From NCBI GenBank assembly GCA_045807125.1, contig JBJMHZ010000055.1, positions 62,001 to 126,000 of the forward strand: a stretch of 64,000 nucleotides of DNA, in the 5' to 3' direction. Of this stretch, positions 9,581-20,692 are shown one piece after another. Position 1 is the first letter of the stretch. Every line of letters begins with the position of its first letter. The stretch comes from JBJMHZ01 sp045807125. Lineage in GTDB: Bacteria; Actinomycetota; Actinomycetes; JAWWOL01. Under the pieces are notes generated by a model that worked only from the letters and a program-made list of their open reading frames with translations, had not been told where the DNA came from and searched no databases. The position numbers and the translations under genes are program-made.

Positions 9581-11518
9581 CTACAACCTCACCACCAAAA
9601 GCGTGGCGACCATGACCACGGCGCCGCCGAGGATGGACATTGCGTAGGACCGGACGAAGCCGGTCTGGAGCCGGCGGGTGCGCCCCGACGTGCCGCCGAG
9701 GAAGGCGGCCAGCCCGTTGACCGCGCCGTCGAGCCCCCTGCCGTCGAAGAAGACCATCGCGCGGGTGAGGTACTGGCCGGGCCGCATGAGGACCGCCTCG
9801 TTGACCGCGTCGGCGTAGAGGCCCTTGCGGGCTGCGACCGTCGCGGGGCTGCCGGCCGGCGCGACGACCGGCACCTTGCGCCGGCCGTACAGCGCCCATG
9901 CGGCAACGGCGCCGCCGAGCATCGACAGGAAGCCGAGGATGGACAGCGTCGCGGCGGACAGCGCCGGGTTGATGCTCTCGACGGGCTTGCCGAGCGTCGG
10001 CTCCAGCCAGTCGGCGAGCGGCCAGACGTAGACGAACAACGCGCCGAAGACCACCGAGCCGATCGACAGCACGATCATCGGCACGGTCATCGTGGCCGGC
10101 GACTCGTGCGGGTGGACGCCCTCCTCCCACCGCGGCTCGCCGAAGAACGTCATCAGCATGAGGCGGGTCATGTAGAACGACGTCAGGACCACGACGCCGA
10201 GCGCGACCGCGCCGAACGTGAGGTCGATGGCACCGCCCTTGCCGAACGCCGCCTCGATGATCTTGTCCTTGGTGAAGAAGCCGGAGAAGCCCGGGAACCC
10301 GATCAGCGCCAGGTAGCCCATCGCGAACGTCCAGAACGTCACCGGCATGTACTTGCGCAGCCCGCCGTACCTGCGCATGTCGACGTTGTCGCGCATCGCA
10401 TGCATCACCGAGCCGGCGCCCAGGAAGAGCACCGCCTTGAAGAAGCCGTGCGCCAGCAGGTGCAGGATTCCCCAGCTGTAGCCGGCCGTGCCCAGGCCGA
10501 CGCCGAGCACCATGTAACCGATCTGACTGATGGTCGAGCCGGCCAGCACCTTCTTGATGTCGTCGAGCGCGCAGCCGATGACCGCGCCGTACAGCAGGGT
10601 CGCCGTGCCGACGCAGGCGACGGCGAGCAGGGCGGTCGGGGACGCGTTGAAGATGGGGCTCGACCGGGCGATCAGGTAGACGCCTGCCGTGACCATCGTC
10701 GCCGCATGGATGAGCGCCGAGACGGGGGTGGGGCCCTCCATCGCGTCGATCAGCCAGGACTGCAGCGGGATCTGCGCCGACTTGCCGCACGCACCGGCCA
10801 GCAGCAGCAGCCCGATCGCCGTCACCGTTCCGGAGCGGGCGCCGCCGACGGCGTTGAAGACGCCGGCGAACGAGATCGAGCCGAACGTCGCGAACATCAG
10901 CATGATGGCGAGCGACAGGCCGACATCGCCCACCCGGTTGACGACGAACGCCTTCTTGGCCGCGGTGGCCGCGCTCGGCTTGTAGTGCCAGAAGCCGATC
11001 AGCAAGTAGGACGCGAGGCCGACGCCCTCCCACCCGACGAACAGCACGAGGTAGTTGGCACCCAGGACCAGCAGCAGCATAGCGGCGATGAACAGGTTGA
11101 GGAACCCGAAGAAGCGCTGCCGCTTGGGGTCATGCTCCATGTAGCCGATCGAATAGACGTGGATCAACGTGCCCACGCCGGTGATGAGGAGCATGAAGCA
11201 CGCCGACAGCGGATCGATGAGCAGCTGCGCAGGCACGTGGAAGCCGTTGACCGGCACCCATGTGAACATCGTGTTGACGAAGGATCGGTCGCTCGAGTCG
11301 TGCCCGAGGAGCGCGACGAAGAGCACGATCGCCCACAGGAACGACAGCGCGCTCGCCATCGTGCCGACGACCGGCCCCCACCGTCCGATGCGCCGGCCGG
11401 AGAGCAGCAGCACGGCCGCTCCCGCGAGCGGCAGGGCGACGAGCAGCCAGACGAGGTTGAAGACACCGGGGCCGTCGAGGTACCTCACGGCGTCAGCCGC
11501 GAGCAGCTGGTGCGTCAT
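9581..11518 (-). CDS. nuoL: NADH-quinone oxidoreductase subunit L
   Basis: 645 aa, the largest membrane subunit of complex I, including the long lateral amphipathic helix expected near the C-terminus. Conserved core segments are visible: FFGFLNLFIAAMLLLVLGANYLVLFVGWEGVGLASYLLIGFW, GKSAQIPLQSWLIDAMEGPTPVSALIHAATMVTAG and SQIGYMVLG (quoted as position guides, about residues 135-355). A 102-bp gap separates it from nuoK, the largest gap inside the operon from nuoA to nuoN; no clear promoter is seen there. Confidence 0.96.
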   Translation of the reverse strand: MTHQLLAADAVRYLDGPGVFNLVWLLVALPLAGAAVLLLSGRRIGRWGPVVGTMASALSFLWAIVLFVALLGHDSSDRSFVNTMFTWVPVNGFHVPAQLLIDPLSACFMLLITGVGTLIHVYSIGYMEHDPKRQRFFGFLNLFIAAMLLLVLGANYLVLFVGWEGVGLASYLLIGFWHYKPSAATAAKKAFVVNRVGDVGLSLAIMLMFATFGSISFAGVFNAVGGARSGTVTAIGLLLLAGACGKSAQIPLQSWLIDAMEGPTPVSALIHAATMVTAGVYLIARSSPIFNASPTALLAVACVGTATLLYGAVIGCALDDIKKVLAGSTISQIGYMVLGVGLGTAGYSWGILHLLAHGFFKAVLFLGAGSVMHAMRDNVDMRRYGGLRKYMPVTFWTFAMGYLALIGFPGFSGFFTKDKIIEAAFGKGGAIDLTFGAVALGVVVLTSFYMTRLMLMTFFGEPRWEEGVHPHESPATMTVPMIVLSIGSVVFGALFVYVWPLADWLEPTLGKPVESINPALSAATLSILGFLSMLGGAVAAWALYGRRKVPVVAPAGSPATVAARKGLYADAVNEAVLMRPGQYLTRAMVFFDGRGLDGAVNGLAAFLGGTSGRTRRLQTGFVRSYAMSILGGAVVMVATLLVVRL

Positions 11519-11620
11519 CGCGCCTCACTGAGTGCCAGGCGATGGTACGGGCCGTCGTACGGTCGCACGGTCGCTCTCGCTTCCGGTCGGGGGGTCGTCG
11601 GGATGCTTGGTGGATGAGGG

Positions 11621-11920
11621 TCAGTACTTCAGCAGGTTGGCGTCGTCGACCGACGCCGAGCGCCGCGTGCGGTAGATGGTCATGAGGATCGCCAGGCCCA
11701 CGACGACCTCAGCCGCCGCGATGACCATGACGAAGAACGCGATGACCTGACCTTCGAGGGTGCCCAGCATGCGCGAGAAGGTGACGAGGGTCAGGTTGAC
11801 CGAGTTGAGCATCAGCTCGATCGACATGAAGACGACGATCGCGTTTCGGCGCAGCAGCACGCCGAGCGTCCCGATCGAGAACAGGACGGCGGACAGGAAG
11901 AGGTAGTACGTCGGGTTCAT
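11621..11920 (-). CDS. nuoK: NADH-quinone oxidoreductase subunit K
   Basis: 99 aa, exactly the family's usual size, with three membrane helices. The two conserved intramembrane glutamates are in the SIELMLNSVNL segment and in VIAAAEVVVGLAIL. It starts at ATG 11920, which overlaps the nuoJ stop as ATGA. Earlier in-frame sequence belongs to nuoJ read in another frame, so the gene is easily missed when only long open frames are considered. Confidence 0.95.
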   Translation of the reverse strand: MNPTYYLFLSAVLFSIGTLGVLLRRNAIVVFMSIELMLNSVNLTLVTFSRMLGTLEGQVIAFFVMVIAAAEVVVGLAILMTIYRTRRSASVDDANLLKY

Positions 11921-12720
11921 CGCGCCTCGCCCTCCCCGTCGTCGCCGAGCAGGCCTCGCTCGCCCCCTGGCAGCGCCGCCATCGCCGACCCGCCGCCCTG
12001 GTCGAGGATGACGGTGCTCACGCTGCCCGGCGCGGCCGTGCCGTCGGGCAGCAGCGCCGGGACGTCGACGGAGTCGTGGCGGGCGAAGACGCCCGGCCCC
12101 GGCAGCGGCGACGGGCGGTTGCCCGCGAACCGCTGCCTCGACAGCTCCCGCTGGGACATGCGTGGCGCGAGCCGCTCCTTGTGCGCCAGCACCATCGCGC
12201 CGAGGGCCGCGGTGATGAGCAGGGCGCTCGTGACCTCGAACGGGTAGACGTACTTGTTGAAGATGATCTGCGCGACGCCCATCATGTTGCCGTCGTGATT
12301 GGCGGCGGCGAGGCCCTTCGAGGGGAAGGTGCTGACCGCGCCCGCGAGCCCGGTCAGCAGCGCGATGACGAACGCGACGCCGACCAGCAGCGCCGCGATG
12401 CGGTGCCCGCGGATCGTCTCGACGAGGGAGTCGGACGCGTCGACGCCCACCAGCATGAGCACGAACAGGAACAGCATCATGATGGCGCCGGTGTAGACGA
12501 TGACTTGCACGAAGGCGAGGAACGGCGCGTCCTGCACCGCGTAGAACACCGCGAAGCCGAGCATCACGAGCGCCAGCATCAGCGCCGAGTGAACGGCGTG
12601 CCGCGACAGCACCATGCCGAGCGCGGCCACGAACGTGACGGACGCCACGATCCAGAACGTGACCTGCTCGCCGGTGGAGGCCTGCCCGGCCTGCGCAGCC
12701 GCGATCAGCACGGACGTCAT
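11917..12720 (-). CDS. nuoJ: NADH-quinone oxidoreductase subunit J
   Basis: 267 aa. Five membrane helices occupy the first ~170 residues, with the signature FLAFVQVIVYTGAIMMLFLFVLML containing the pi-bulge region of helix 3. The remaining ~95 residues are a hydrophilic extension (PRMSQREL, later Gly/Asp-rich) longer than in E. coli NuoJ but common in actinobacteria. It overlaps nuoI and nuoK by 4 bp each. Confidence 0.95.
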   Translation of the reverse strand: MTSVLIAAAQAGQASTGEQVTFWIVASVTFVAALGMVLSRHAVHSALMLALVMLGFAVFYAVQDAPFLAFVQVIVYTGAIMMLFLFVLMLVGVDASDSLVETIRGHRIAALLVGVAFVIALLTGLAGAVSTFPSKGLAAANHDGNMMGVAQIIFNKYVYPFEVTSALLITAALGAMVLAHKERLAPRMSQRELSRQRFAGNRPSPLPGPGVFARHDSVDVPALLPDGTAAPGSVSTVILDQGGGSAMAALPGGERGLLGDDGEGEAR

Positions 12721-13349
12721 GTCGCCTCCCCTGGGTCGACGTCGCGGCCGGTCTCCTCGCGCACCGGTGGACGGGTGATGTCGCTCTCGCGCATCGCGTC
12801 GGGCTGGAGGCGGCCCTCGATCGCCGCGCGACCGGGGACGACCGGCGTGTGCGAGACCCCGACGTAGTACGCCTTCTCGTCGTCACCGAGCCGCATCGGG
12901 TGGGGCGGAGCCTCCATGCCAGGGGCGAGCGGCGCGACCAGCTGCTGCTTGGTGAAGATGAGGTCCGTGCGGCTGTCGTCGGCGAGCTCGTACTCGTTGC
13001 TCATCGTCAGCGCCCGCGTCGGGCACGCCTCGATGCACAGCCCGCAGAAGATGCAGCGCAGGTAGTTGATCTGATAGACCGCGCCGTAGCGCTCGCCGGG
13101 CGAGTAGCGCTCCTCGTCGGTGTTGTCGGCGCCCTCGACGTAGATGGCGTCGGCCGGGCACGCCCACGCGCAGAGCTCGCAGCCGATGCACTTCTCCAGC
13201 CCGTCGGGGTGCCGGTTGAGCACGTGCCGTCCGTGGTAGCGCGGTGCGGTCGGCTTCTTCACCTCGGGGTACTCGACGGTGTCGACCTTCTTGAACATGG
13301 TCGACAACGTGACCCCGAAGCCCTTCACGGGGTCGAGGAAGCTAGCCAC
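12717..13349 (-). CDS. nuoI: NADH-quinone oxidoreductase subunit I (two 4Fe-4S clusters)
   Basis: 210 aa. Two ferredoxin motifs carry clusters N6a and N6b: C54-x2-C57-x2-C60-x3-C64 and C99-x2-C102-x2-C105-x3-C109. These pass electrons from NuoG toward NuoB. The N-terminal amphipathic part (KGFGVTLSTMFKKVDTVEYPE) is typical. A ~45-residue C-terminal tail beyond the core is rich in Asp, Arg and Pro. It overlaps nuoH by 8 bp. Confidence 0.96.
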   Translation of the reverse strand: MASFLDPVKGFGVTLSTMFKKVDTVEYPEVKKPTAPRYHGRHVLNRHPDGLEKCIGCELCAWACPADAIYVEGADNTDEERYSPGERYGAVYQINYLRCIFCGLCIEACPTRALTMSNEYELADDSRTDLIFTKQQLVAPLAPGMEAPPHPMRLGDDEKAYYVGVSHTPVVPGRAAIEGRLQPDAMRESDITRPPVREETGRDVDPGEAT

Positions 13350-14784
13350 GGCCGGACTCCTCGGTGCTGGTGCCAGTGCTGCCGGTGCCGGCCGGGCCGT
13401 CCGCGCTCGACGCGGTGGGGCCCCCCTCGATGGTGCGGGCCTCGGTGAGCGGGCCGCCGGTGACGCCGACGGGCGTCAGCGGCCGGTCGGCGAGCAATGC
13501 CCGCATATCGGGGACCGGGAACGTGCCGGTGGTGTCGGGCCCGCGCAGCGCCTGCTCCTCCGGCGGCGGGCCGGTCGCCCGCCTGCGGTCGGCGTACTCC
13601 GCGATGCCGAGCAGCAGGATGATGACGGCCACCGCAGCTATCAGGTAGGTGAGCAGTTGCGAACGGGTGACGCCGGTGCTGCCGCGCACCGCCTGCGACA
13701 CCGCGACGATGACCAGCCAGACGATGGCCGCCGGCACGAGCCCCTTCCAGCCGAAGCGCATGAACTGGTCGTAGCGCAGCCGCGGGAGGCTGAAGCGCAC
13801 CCAAATGAAGAGGAACAGGATGGCGTAGACCTTGAGGACGAACCACAGCAGGCCCCACCAGCCCACGAGGTGCGACAGGCCGGGGATCGGCGGCGGCAGC
13901 CAGCCCCCGAGGAACATCGTGGTGCCGAGGGCGGCGACGGTCGTCATGTTGATGTACTCGGCGAGGAAGAACATCCCGAACGTCAGCGACGAGTACTCGG
14001 TGTGGAAGCCACCGACGAGCTCGCCCTCAGCCTCGGGCAGGTCGAAGGGGGCGCGGTTGGTCTCGCCGACCGCCGAGATGGCATAGATGACCATCGAGGG
14101 GAACAGCGTGAGGAAGTACCAGCCGCCGAAGACCCCCAGGCCCGTTCCGTGGTTCTGGGCGGCGACGATCTCGGAGGTCGACAACGTGCCGGCCTTCAGG
14201 AAGACCGGCACGAGCGCGAGCCCCATGGCGATCTCGTAGCTGATCACCTGCGCCGCCGAGCGCAGCCCGCCCAGCAACGGGTACGGCGACCGGCTGGCCC
14301 AGCCGGCGAGCACGATGCCGTAGACGCCGAAGCTCGAGCAGGCGAGGACGAAGAGCACCGCCACCGGCAGGTCGGTCAGCTGGAGCGCGGTGCGGTGCCC
14401 GGCGATGGAGACGACGCCACCCATCGGGATGACGGAGAACGCGAGGAAGGCGGGCACCGCCGAGATGACCGGGGCCAGCAGGTAGACCGGGCGGTCGACC
14501 AGCGTGGGGATGATCGTTTCCTTCAGGCCCAGCTTGATGCCGTCGGCGAGCCCTTGCAGCAAGCCGAACGGGCCGACCCGGTTGGGGCCGGGCCGCTGCT
14601 GCATCCGACCGGCCCCGCGCCGCTCGGCCCACATCGTCAGCAGCACGGTGAGCACGAGGAAGGCGAACACCCCGAGCACCTTGATGATGATGAGCCACCA
14701 CGGATCGTGGCCGAAGCGGTCGAGCGGGAAGTACGGCTCGGTCCCGGCGAGCACTGGCTGCAGGACCGGATGCACGGCGCTCAT
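13342..14784 (-). CDS. nuoH: NADH-quinone oxidoreductase subunit H
   Basis: 480 aa. The first ~400 residues are the conserved eight-helix membrane subunit that forms the quinone chamber with NuoB and NuoD. Marker segments are AERRGAGRMQQRPGPNRVGPFG and the acidic loop NRAPFDLPEAEGELVGGFHTEYS, near residues 55 and 240. The last ~80 residues are a hydrophilic, low-complexity tail ending in Gly/Ser/Thr, absent from E. coli. Start ATG 14784 overlaps the nuoG stop; frames running further upstream to 15732 are nuoG sequence. Confidence 0.95.
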   Translation of the reverse strand: MSAVHPVLQPVLAGTEPYFPLDRFGHDPWWLIIIKVLGVFAFLVLTVLLTMWAERRGAGRMQQRPGPNRVGPFGLLQGLADGIKLGLKETIIPTLVDRPVYLLAPVISAVPAFLAFSVIPMGGVVSIAGHRTALQLTDLPVAVLFVLACSSFGVYGIVLAGWASRSPYPLLGGLRSAAQVISYEIAMGLALVPVFLKAGTLSTSEIVAAQNHGTGLGVFGGWYFLTLFPSMVIYAISAVGETNRAPFDLPEAEGELVGGFHTEYSSLTFGMFFLAEYINMTTVAALGTTMFLGGWLPPPIPGLSHLVGWWGLLWFVLKVYAILFLFIWVRFSLPRLRYDQFMRFGWKGLVPAAIVWLVIVAVSQAVRGSTGVTRSQLLTYLIAAVAVIILLLGIAEYADRRRATGPPPEEQALRGPDTTGTFPVPDMRALLADRPLTPVGVTGGPLTEARTIEGGPTASSADGPAGTGSTGTSTEESGRG

Positions 14785-17275
14785 GCGGCACCTCCGTCGG
14801 CTGCGGCGCGCTCGGCAGGGGCGGGAGCGATCCGTACGATCGCGCCGGGGCCGGCGCCGAGCATCGGCCCGACGGCGCTGCCCTCCGAGTTGGCGGGCAG
14901 CCACACCACCCGGTCGGGCAGGTCGGCGAGCACCAGCGGGAGGGTGATCTCGCCGCGCTCGGTCGACACCGTCACGAGGTCGCCTGCAGCCACGCCGATC
15001 TCGGCGGCCGTGGCCGGCGAGAGCAGCGCGCGGGGCCGCTTCGCGGTGCCGGCGAGATAGGGCTCGCCGTCCTGCAGCCGCCCGTTGTCGAGCAGCAGCC
15101 GCCAGCCGGCGAGGACGGCCTCCCCCGCCCCGGGCGCAGGCCGGGACGCGGGCGCGACGCCCGGCAGGCCGGGACGGGTGACGCCGACTCCCCCAGGCGC
15201 GCCGACGAGCGTGTCGTACTCGCGGCGCACCGCGTGGATGTCGCGCAGCCCGAGCGGCGCGCCCATCTCGTCGGCCAGGCGGTCGAGCACCCGGAAGTCG
15301 GGGAGCGCACCGGTGCCACGCAGCGTCTCGACGAACGGCCGGAGCCGGCCCTCCCAGTCGACGAACGTGCCGTCCTTGTGCACCGCCGAGGCGACGGGCA
15401 GCACGACGTCGGCGCGCTCGGTGACGGCCGAGTGCCGCATCTCGATGCTGACGATGAACCGCGCCGAGTCGAGCGCCTCGTGGGCCAGCTCGACGTCGGG
15501 CAGGTCGTCGGGCTCGACGCCGCCGACGACCAGCCCCGCGAGCTCGCCCGCGACGACGGCGCGAAGGATGCCGGTGGCGTCGCGGCCGGGAGCGCCGGGC
15601 AGCTCGCTGCCCCACAGCGCGGCGACGGCCGTCGTGGCCTCGCCCGAGCCGACGCTCCGTCCGGCGGGCAGCAGGGTGGGCAGGCAACCGGCCTCGACCG
15701 CACCGCGCTCGCCCGCCCGGCGCGGCACCCACGCGAGCCGCGCCCCGGTCGCCCCGGCCAGCCGCGCGGCGGCGGTCAGCGCACCGGGCACGGCGGCGAG
15801 CCGCTCGCCCACCATGACGATCGCGCCGGCGCCGCGCAGCGCCTCGGCGCAGGCACTGCCCTCGTCGCCGAGCCCGCTGCCGCCCCCGGCGAGCGCGGTC
15901 AGCACGTCGGCCTCGCCGCCGGGAACGGTGCGCAGCAGCGTGGCGAAGGCCTTGCGCACGCTCGTCGTGGTGAACGGCGACATCGAGAACACCCGCATGC
16001 CGTGCTTGCGAACCGCCTTGCGCAGCCGCAAGAAGACGATCGGCGACTCCTCCTCCGGCTCGAAGCCGGCGAGCAGGACGGCCGGCGCGCTCTCGAGGTC
16101 GTCGTAGGACACCTGCAGGCCGGTGCCGGCGACGTGGGCGGCGAGGAAGGCGAGCTCCTCGTCGGAGTGCGCCCGCGCCCGCATGTCGATGTCGTTGGTG
16201 CGCAGGGCGACGCGGGCGAACTTCGCGTACCCGTACGCGTCCTCGAGCGTCAGCCGCCCGCCGGGCAGCACGCCGACCCCGCCGGCGTCACGGGCCGCGG
16301 CGAGCCCCTGCGCCGCGAGCTCGAGCGCCTCGGTCCACGGCGCCTCGCGCAGCTCGCCGGTCTCGTCGCGCACCAGCGGGGTGGTGATGCGGTCGCGGAG
16401 CGTCGCGTACTGGAAGGCCCACCGGCCCTTGTCGCAGTTCCACTCCTCGTTGACCTCGGGGTCGTTGCCGGCCAGCCGGCGCAGCACCCGGCCGCGCCGC
16501 CAGTCGGTGCGCATCGCGCACCCCGACGCGCAGTGCTCGCAGACGCTCGGCGTCGACACCAGGTCGAACGGCCGGGCCCGGAAGCGGTACTGCGCACCAG
16601 TCAGCGCCCCCACCGGGCAGATCTGCACGGTGTTGCCGGAGAAGTACGACTCGAACGGCTCATCCTCGTAGACCGCCACCTGCTGGAGCGCGCCGCGCTC
16701 GAACATGTCGATGAACGGGTCGCCGGCTATCTGGTTGGAGAAGCGCGTGCAGCGCGCGCACAGCACGCAGCGCTCGCGGTCGAGCAGCACCTGGGTGGAG
16801 ATGGCGATCGGCTTGGGGAACGTGCGCTTGACGTCGCGGAAGCGCGACTCGGCCGACCCGTTGCTCATCGCCTGGTTCTGCAGCGGGCACTCGCCGCCCT
16901 TGTCGCAGACCGGGCAGTCGAGCGGGTGGTTGATGAGCAGCAGCTCGATCGTGCCGCGCTGCGCCTTCTCGGCCACCTGGCTGGTGAGCTGGGTGCGCAC
17001 GACCATGTCGTCGGTGACGGTGGTGGTGCATGCGGTGAGCGGCTTGCGCTGGCCCTCCACCTCGACGATGCACTGCCGGCACGCGCCAACCGGGTCGAGG
17101 AGCGGGTGGTCGCAAAAGCGCGGGACCTGGATGCCGAGCAGCTCGGCGGCCCTGATGATGAGCGTGCCCTTGGGCACCGTCACCTCGAAGCCGTCGATGG
17201 TGCACGTCACCATCTCGGCCGGCTTCTCCACGGCGCCGCCCGTGCCGCCGGCAGGTGGGTTGGTCGTGACGGTCA

Positions 17276-17276
<1 letters not shown>
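14781..17276 (-). CDS. nuoG: NADH-quinone oxidoreductase subunit G
   Basis: 831 aa peripheral-arm subunit. In order it has an N-terminal 2Fe-2S domain (cysteines in RFCDHPLLDPVGACRQC), the HPLDCPVCDKGGECPLQ histidine/cysteine region, a 4Fe-4S pair near CVLCARC, an additional CEHCASGC cluster motif, and a long molybdopterin-oxidoreductase-like C-terminal part that carries no Mo cofactor in this family. The start was set at ATG 17276, one base into the nuoF stop (TGATG). The upstream frame to 17606 is nuoF in another reading. Confidence 0.95.
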
Positions 17277-18580
<1,304 letters not shown>

Positions 18581-18584
18581 GGCG

Positions 18585-19310
18585 TCAGCTCTTCCCTCGC
18601 TCGGCGGACGGGGCGGACGGGGCGGACGGGGCCGAGGCGGATGGGGCAGCCGGTACGGCCGGCGCCTCGTCGCCGCGCTCGCGCGCGATGCGCAGCCCGA
18701 CCAGGGAGGCCGGGCCGGCCGAGGGGCCGTCGTCGGCGCGGTCGTCGACGAAGCCGGCGAGGATGCGCTCGGCCTCCCGCCAGGTGCACAGCCGCCCGCC
18801 GCGGGTGGGCAAGGGCAGGCTCGCCGGGTCGGACCGGTCGGCCGCGCGCAGCCGGTCCACGAGGTCCTTGGCGCTCTGGACGGTCTGGTTGTCGAAGAAC
18901 TCCCAATTGACCATCACGACCGGCGCGAAGTCGCAGGCGGCATTGCACTCGATGTGCTCGAGAGTCACCCGGCCGTCGGGCGTCGTCTCGTCGTTGCCGA
19001 TGTCGAGGTGCTCCTTCAGCGCATCGAAGATGGCGTCGCCGCCCATGACGGCGCACAGCGTGTTGGTGCAGACGCCGACGTGGTAGTCGCCCATCGGACG
19101 GCGCTTGTACATCGAGTAGAACGTCGCGACCGCGCCCACCTCGGCCTTGGTGAGGCCGAGCAGCTCGGCGCAGAGCGTCACGCCCTCCTGCGTGACGTAG
19201 CCCTCCTCCGACTGCACCAGGTGCAGCAGCGGCAGGAGCGCCGACCGCGGCTTCGGATAGCGCGCGATGATCTCACGGGCCTCCGCCCGCGTCCGGTCGG
19301 TCAATGGCAT
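18585..19310 (-). CDS. nuoE: NADH-quinone oxidoreductase subunit E (2Fe-2S)
   Basis: 241 aa. The thioredoxin-like core (residues 1-165) holds the four 2Fe-2S cysteines: C-x4-C in VCTNTLCAV and C-x3-C in CNAACDFAP. Residues after ~165 form an extension that ends in repeated Ser-Ala-Pro triplets (codon-level 9-bp repeats near 18603-18632), not seen in E. coli NuoE. It overlaps neither neighbour; 2 bp separate it from nuoD. Confidence 0.95.
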   Translation of the reverse strand: MPLTDRTRAEAREIIARYPKPRSALLPLLHLVQSEEGYVTQEGVTLCAELLGLTKAEVGAVATFYSMYKRRPMGDYHVGVCTNTLCAVMGGDAIFDALKEHLDIGNDETTPDGRVTLEHIECNAACDFAPVVMVNWEFFDNQTVQSAKDLVDRLRAADRSDPASLPLPTRGGRLCTWREAERILAGFVDDRADDGPSAGPASLVGLRIARERGDEAPAVPAAPSASAPSAPSAPSAERGKS

Positions 19311-19312
19311 GG

Positions 19313-20674
19313 TTACCGGTCAACTCCGCCCATGACGGGATCGATGCTCGCGACCGAGGCGATGACGTCGGCGATCATGCCGCCCTCGCACAGCGCCGGG
19401 GTCGCCTGCAGGTTGACGAAGGATGGGTCGCGCAGGTGGACGCGGTACGGCCGGGTGCCGCCGTCGGACACCACGTGCGCGGCGAGCTCGCCGCGCGGCG
19501 ACTCGACGGCGGCGTAGACCTGGCCGGCCGGCACGCGGAAGCCCTCGGTCACCAGCTTGAAGTGGTGGATGAGGGCTTCCATGGAGGTGCCCATGATCTC
19601 GCGGATGTGGTCGAGGGAGTTGCCGAGGCCGTCGGAGCCGAGCGCCAGCTGGGCCGGCCAGGCGATCTTCTTGTCGCCGACCATGACCGGCCCTGGACGC
19701 AGCCGGTCGAGCGCCTGCTCGATGAGCTTCAGCGATTCGCGCATCTCCGCGACACGGACGAGGTAGCGCGCGTAGCAGTCGCCCTCGGTCTGCGTCGGCA
19801 CCTCGAACTCGTAGTTCTCGTAGCCGAGGTACGGCATCTGCTTGCGCAGGTCCCAGGGCACGCCAGCCGCGCGCAGCAGCGGGCCGGTGATCCCGAGCGC
19901 GAGGGCGCCCTCGGCGGAGAGGTAGCCGACGCCCTTCAGCCGCGCGATCCAGATGGGGTTGGCGGTGAGCAGGCCCTCGTACTCGTCGATCCTGCCGGGC
20001 ATCATCCGCAGGAACTCGCGGATCTTGTCGACGGCGCCGGGCGGCAGGTCCTGGGAGACGCCGCCGGGCCGCACGTAGCCGTGGTTCATCCGCAAACCGG
20101 TGATCATCTCGAGGATGTCGAGGATGACCTCGCGCTCGCGGTAGCCGTACAGCATCATCGACACGGCCCCGAGCTCCATGCCACCGGTCGCGAACCACAC
20201 CAGGTGCGAGGCGATGCGCTGCATCTCCATGAGGAGGACGCGGATGGTCTGCGCCCGCTCGGGCACCTCGTCGGTGATGCCGAGCAGCTTCTCGACGCCC
20301 ATGCAGTACGCGGTCTCGTTGAACAGCGGCGACAGGTAGTCGCAGCGGGTCACGAACGTGACGCCCTGCGTCCAGTTGCGGTACTCGAGGTTCTTCTCGA
20401 TGCCGGTGTGCAGGTAGCCGATGACCGTACGGGCCTGGGTGACGGTCTCGCCCTCGAGGTCGAGCACGAGCCGCAGGACGCCGTGGGTCGACGGGTGCTG
20501 CGGCCCCATGTTGACGACGATGCGCTCCTCGTCGATGGGGTCGGCGCCGATGGTGTCCCAGTCGCCGCCGGTCACCGTGTAGACGCGGCCCTCCGTCGTG
20601 TCGCGCGCCGTGCCGGTGTAGGGGTCGTCCGCACCGACGGCGCTGCCCGTACGGGCGTCGGTCGTGTCGGTCAT
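19313..20674 (-). CDS. nuoD: NADH-quinone oxidoreductase subunit D
   Basis: 453 aa. This 49-kDa-type subunit lines the quinone pocket with NuoB. The conserved MGPQHPSTHGVLRLVLDLEGE segment near residue 56 contains the quinone-site histidines, and GYLHTGIEKNLEYR follows. The C-terminal ESPRGELAAHVVSDG..PYRVHLRDPSF region is intact. The start at 20674 gives an actinobacterial-type ~50-residue acidic lead. It is separated from nuoC by 18 bp. Confidence 0.96.
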   Translation of the reverse strand: MTDTTDARTGSAVGADDPYTGTARDTTEGRVYTVTGGDWDTIGADPIDEERIVVNMGPQHPSTHGVLRLVLDLEGETVTQARTVIGYLHTGIEKNLEYRNWTQGVTFVTRCDYLSPLFNETAYCMGVEKLLGITDEVPERAQTIRVLLMEMQRIASHLVWFATGGMELGAVSMMLYGYREREVILDILEMITGLRMNHGYVRPGGVSQDLPPGAVDKIREFLRMMPGRIDEYEGLLTANPIWIARLKGVGYLSAEGALALGITGPLLRAAGVPWDLRKQMPYLGYENYEFEVPTQTEGDCYARYLVRVAEMRESLKLIEQALDRLRPGPVMVGDKKIAWPAQLALGSDGLGNSLDHIREIMGTSMEALIHHFKLVTEGFRVPAGQVYAAVESPRGELAAHVVSDGGTRPYRVHLRDPSFVNLQATPALCEGGMIADVIASVASIDPVMGGVDR

Positions 20675-20692
20675 GCGATCACCCCGCTTCTC

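Noticed and set aside
8261..11617. 1118-codon plus-strand open frame opposite nuoM and nuoL
   Set aside because: Same antisense composition; very long open frames are expected when third positions are nearly all G or C.
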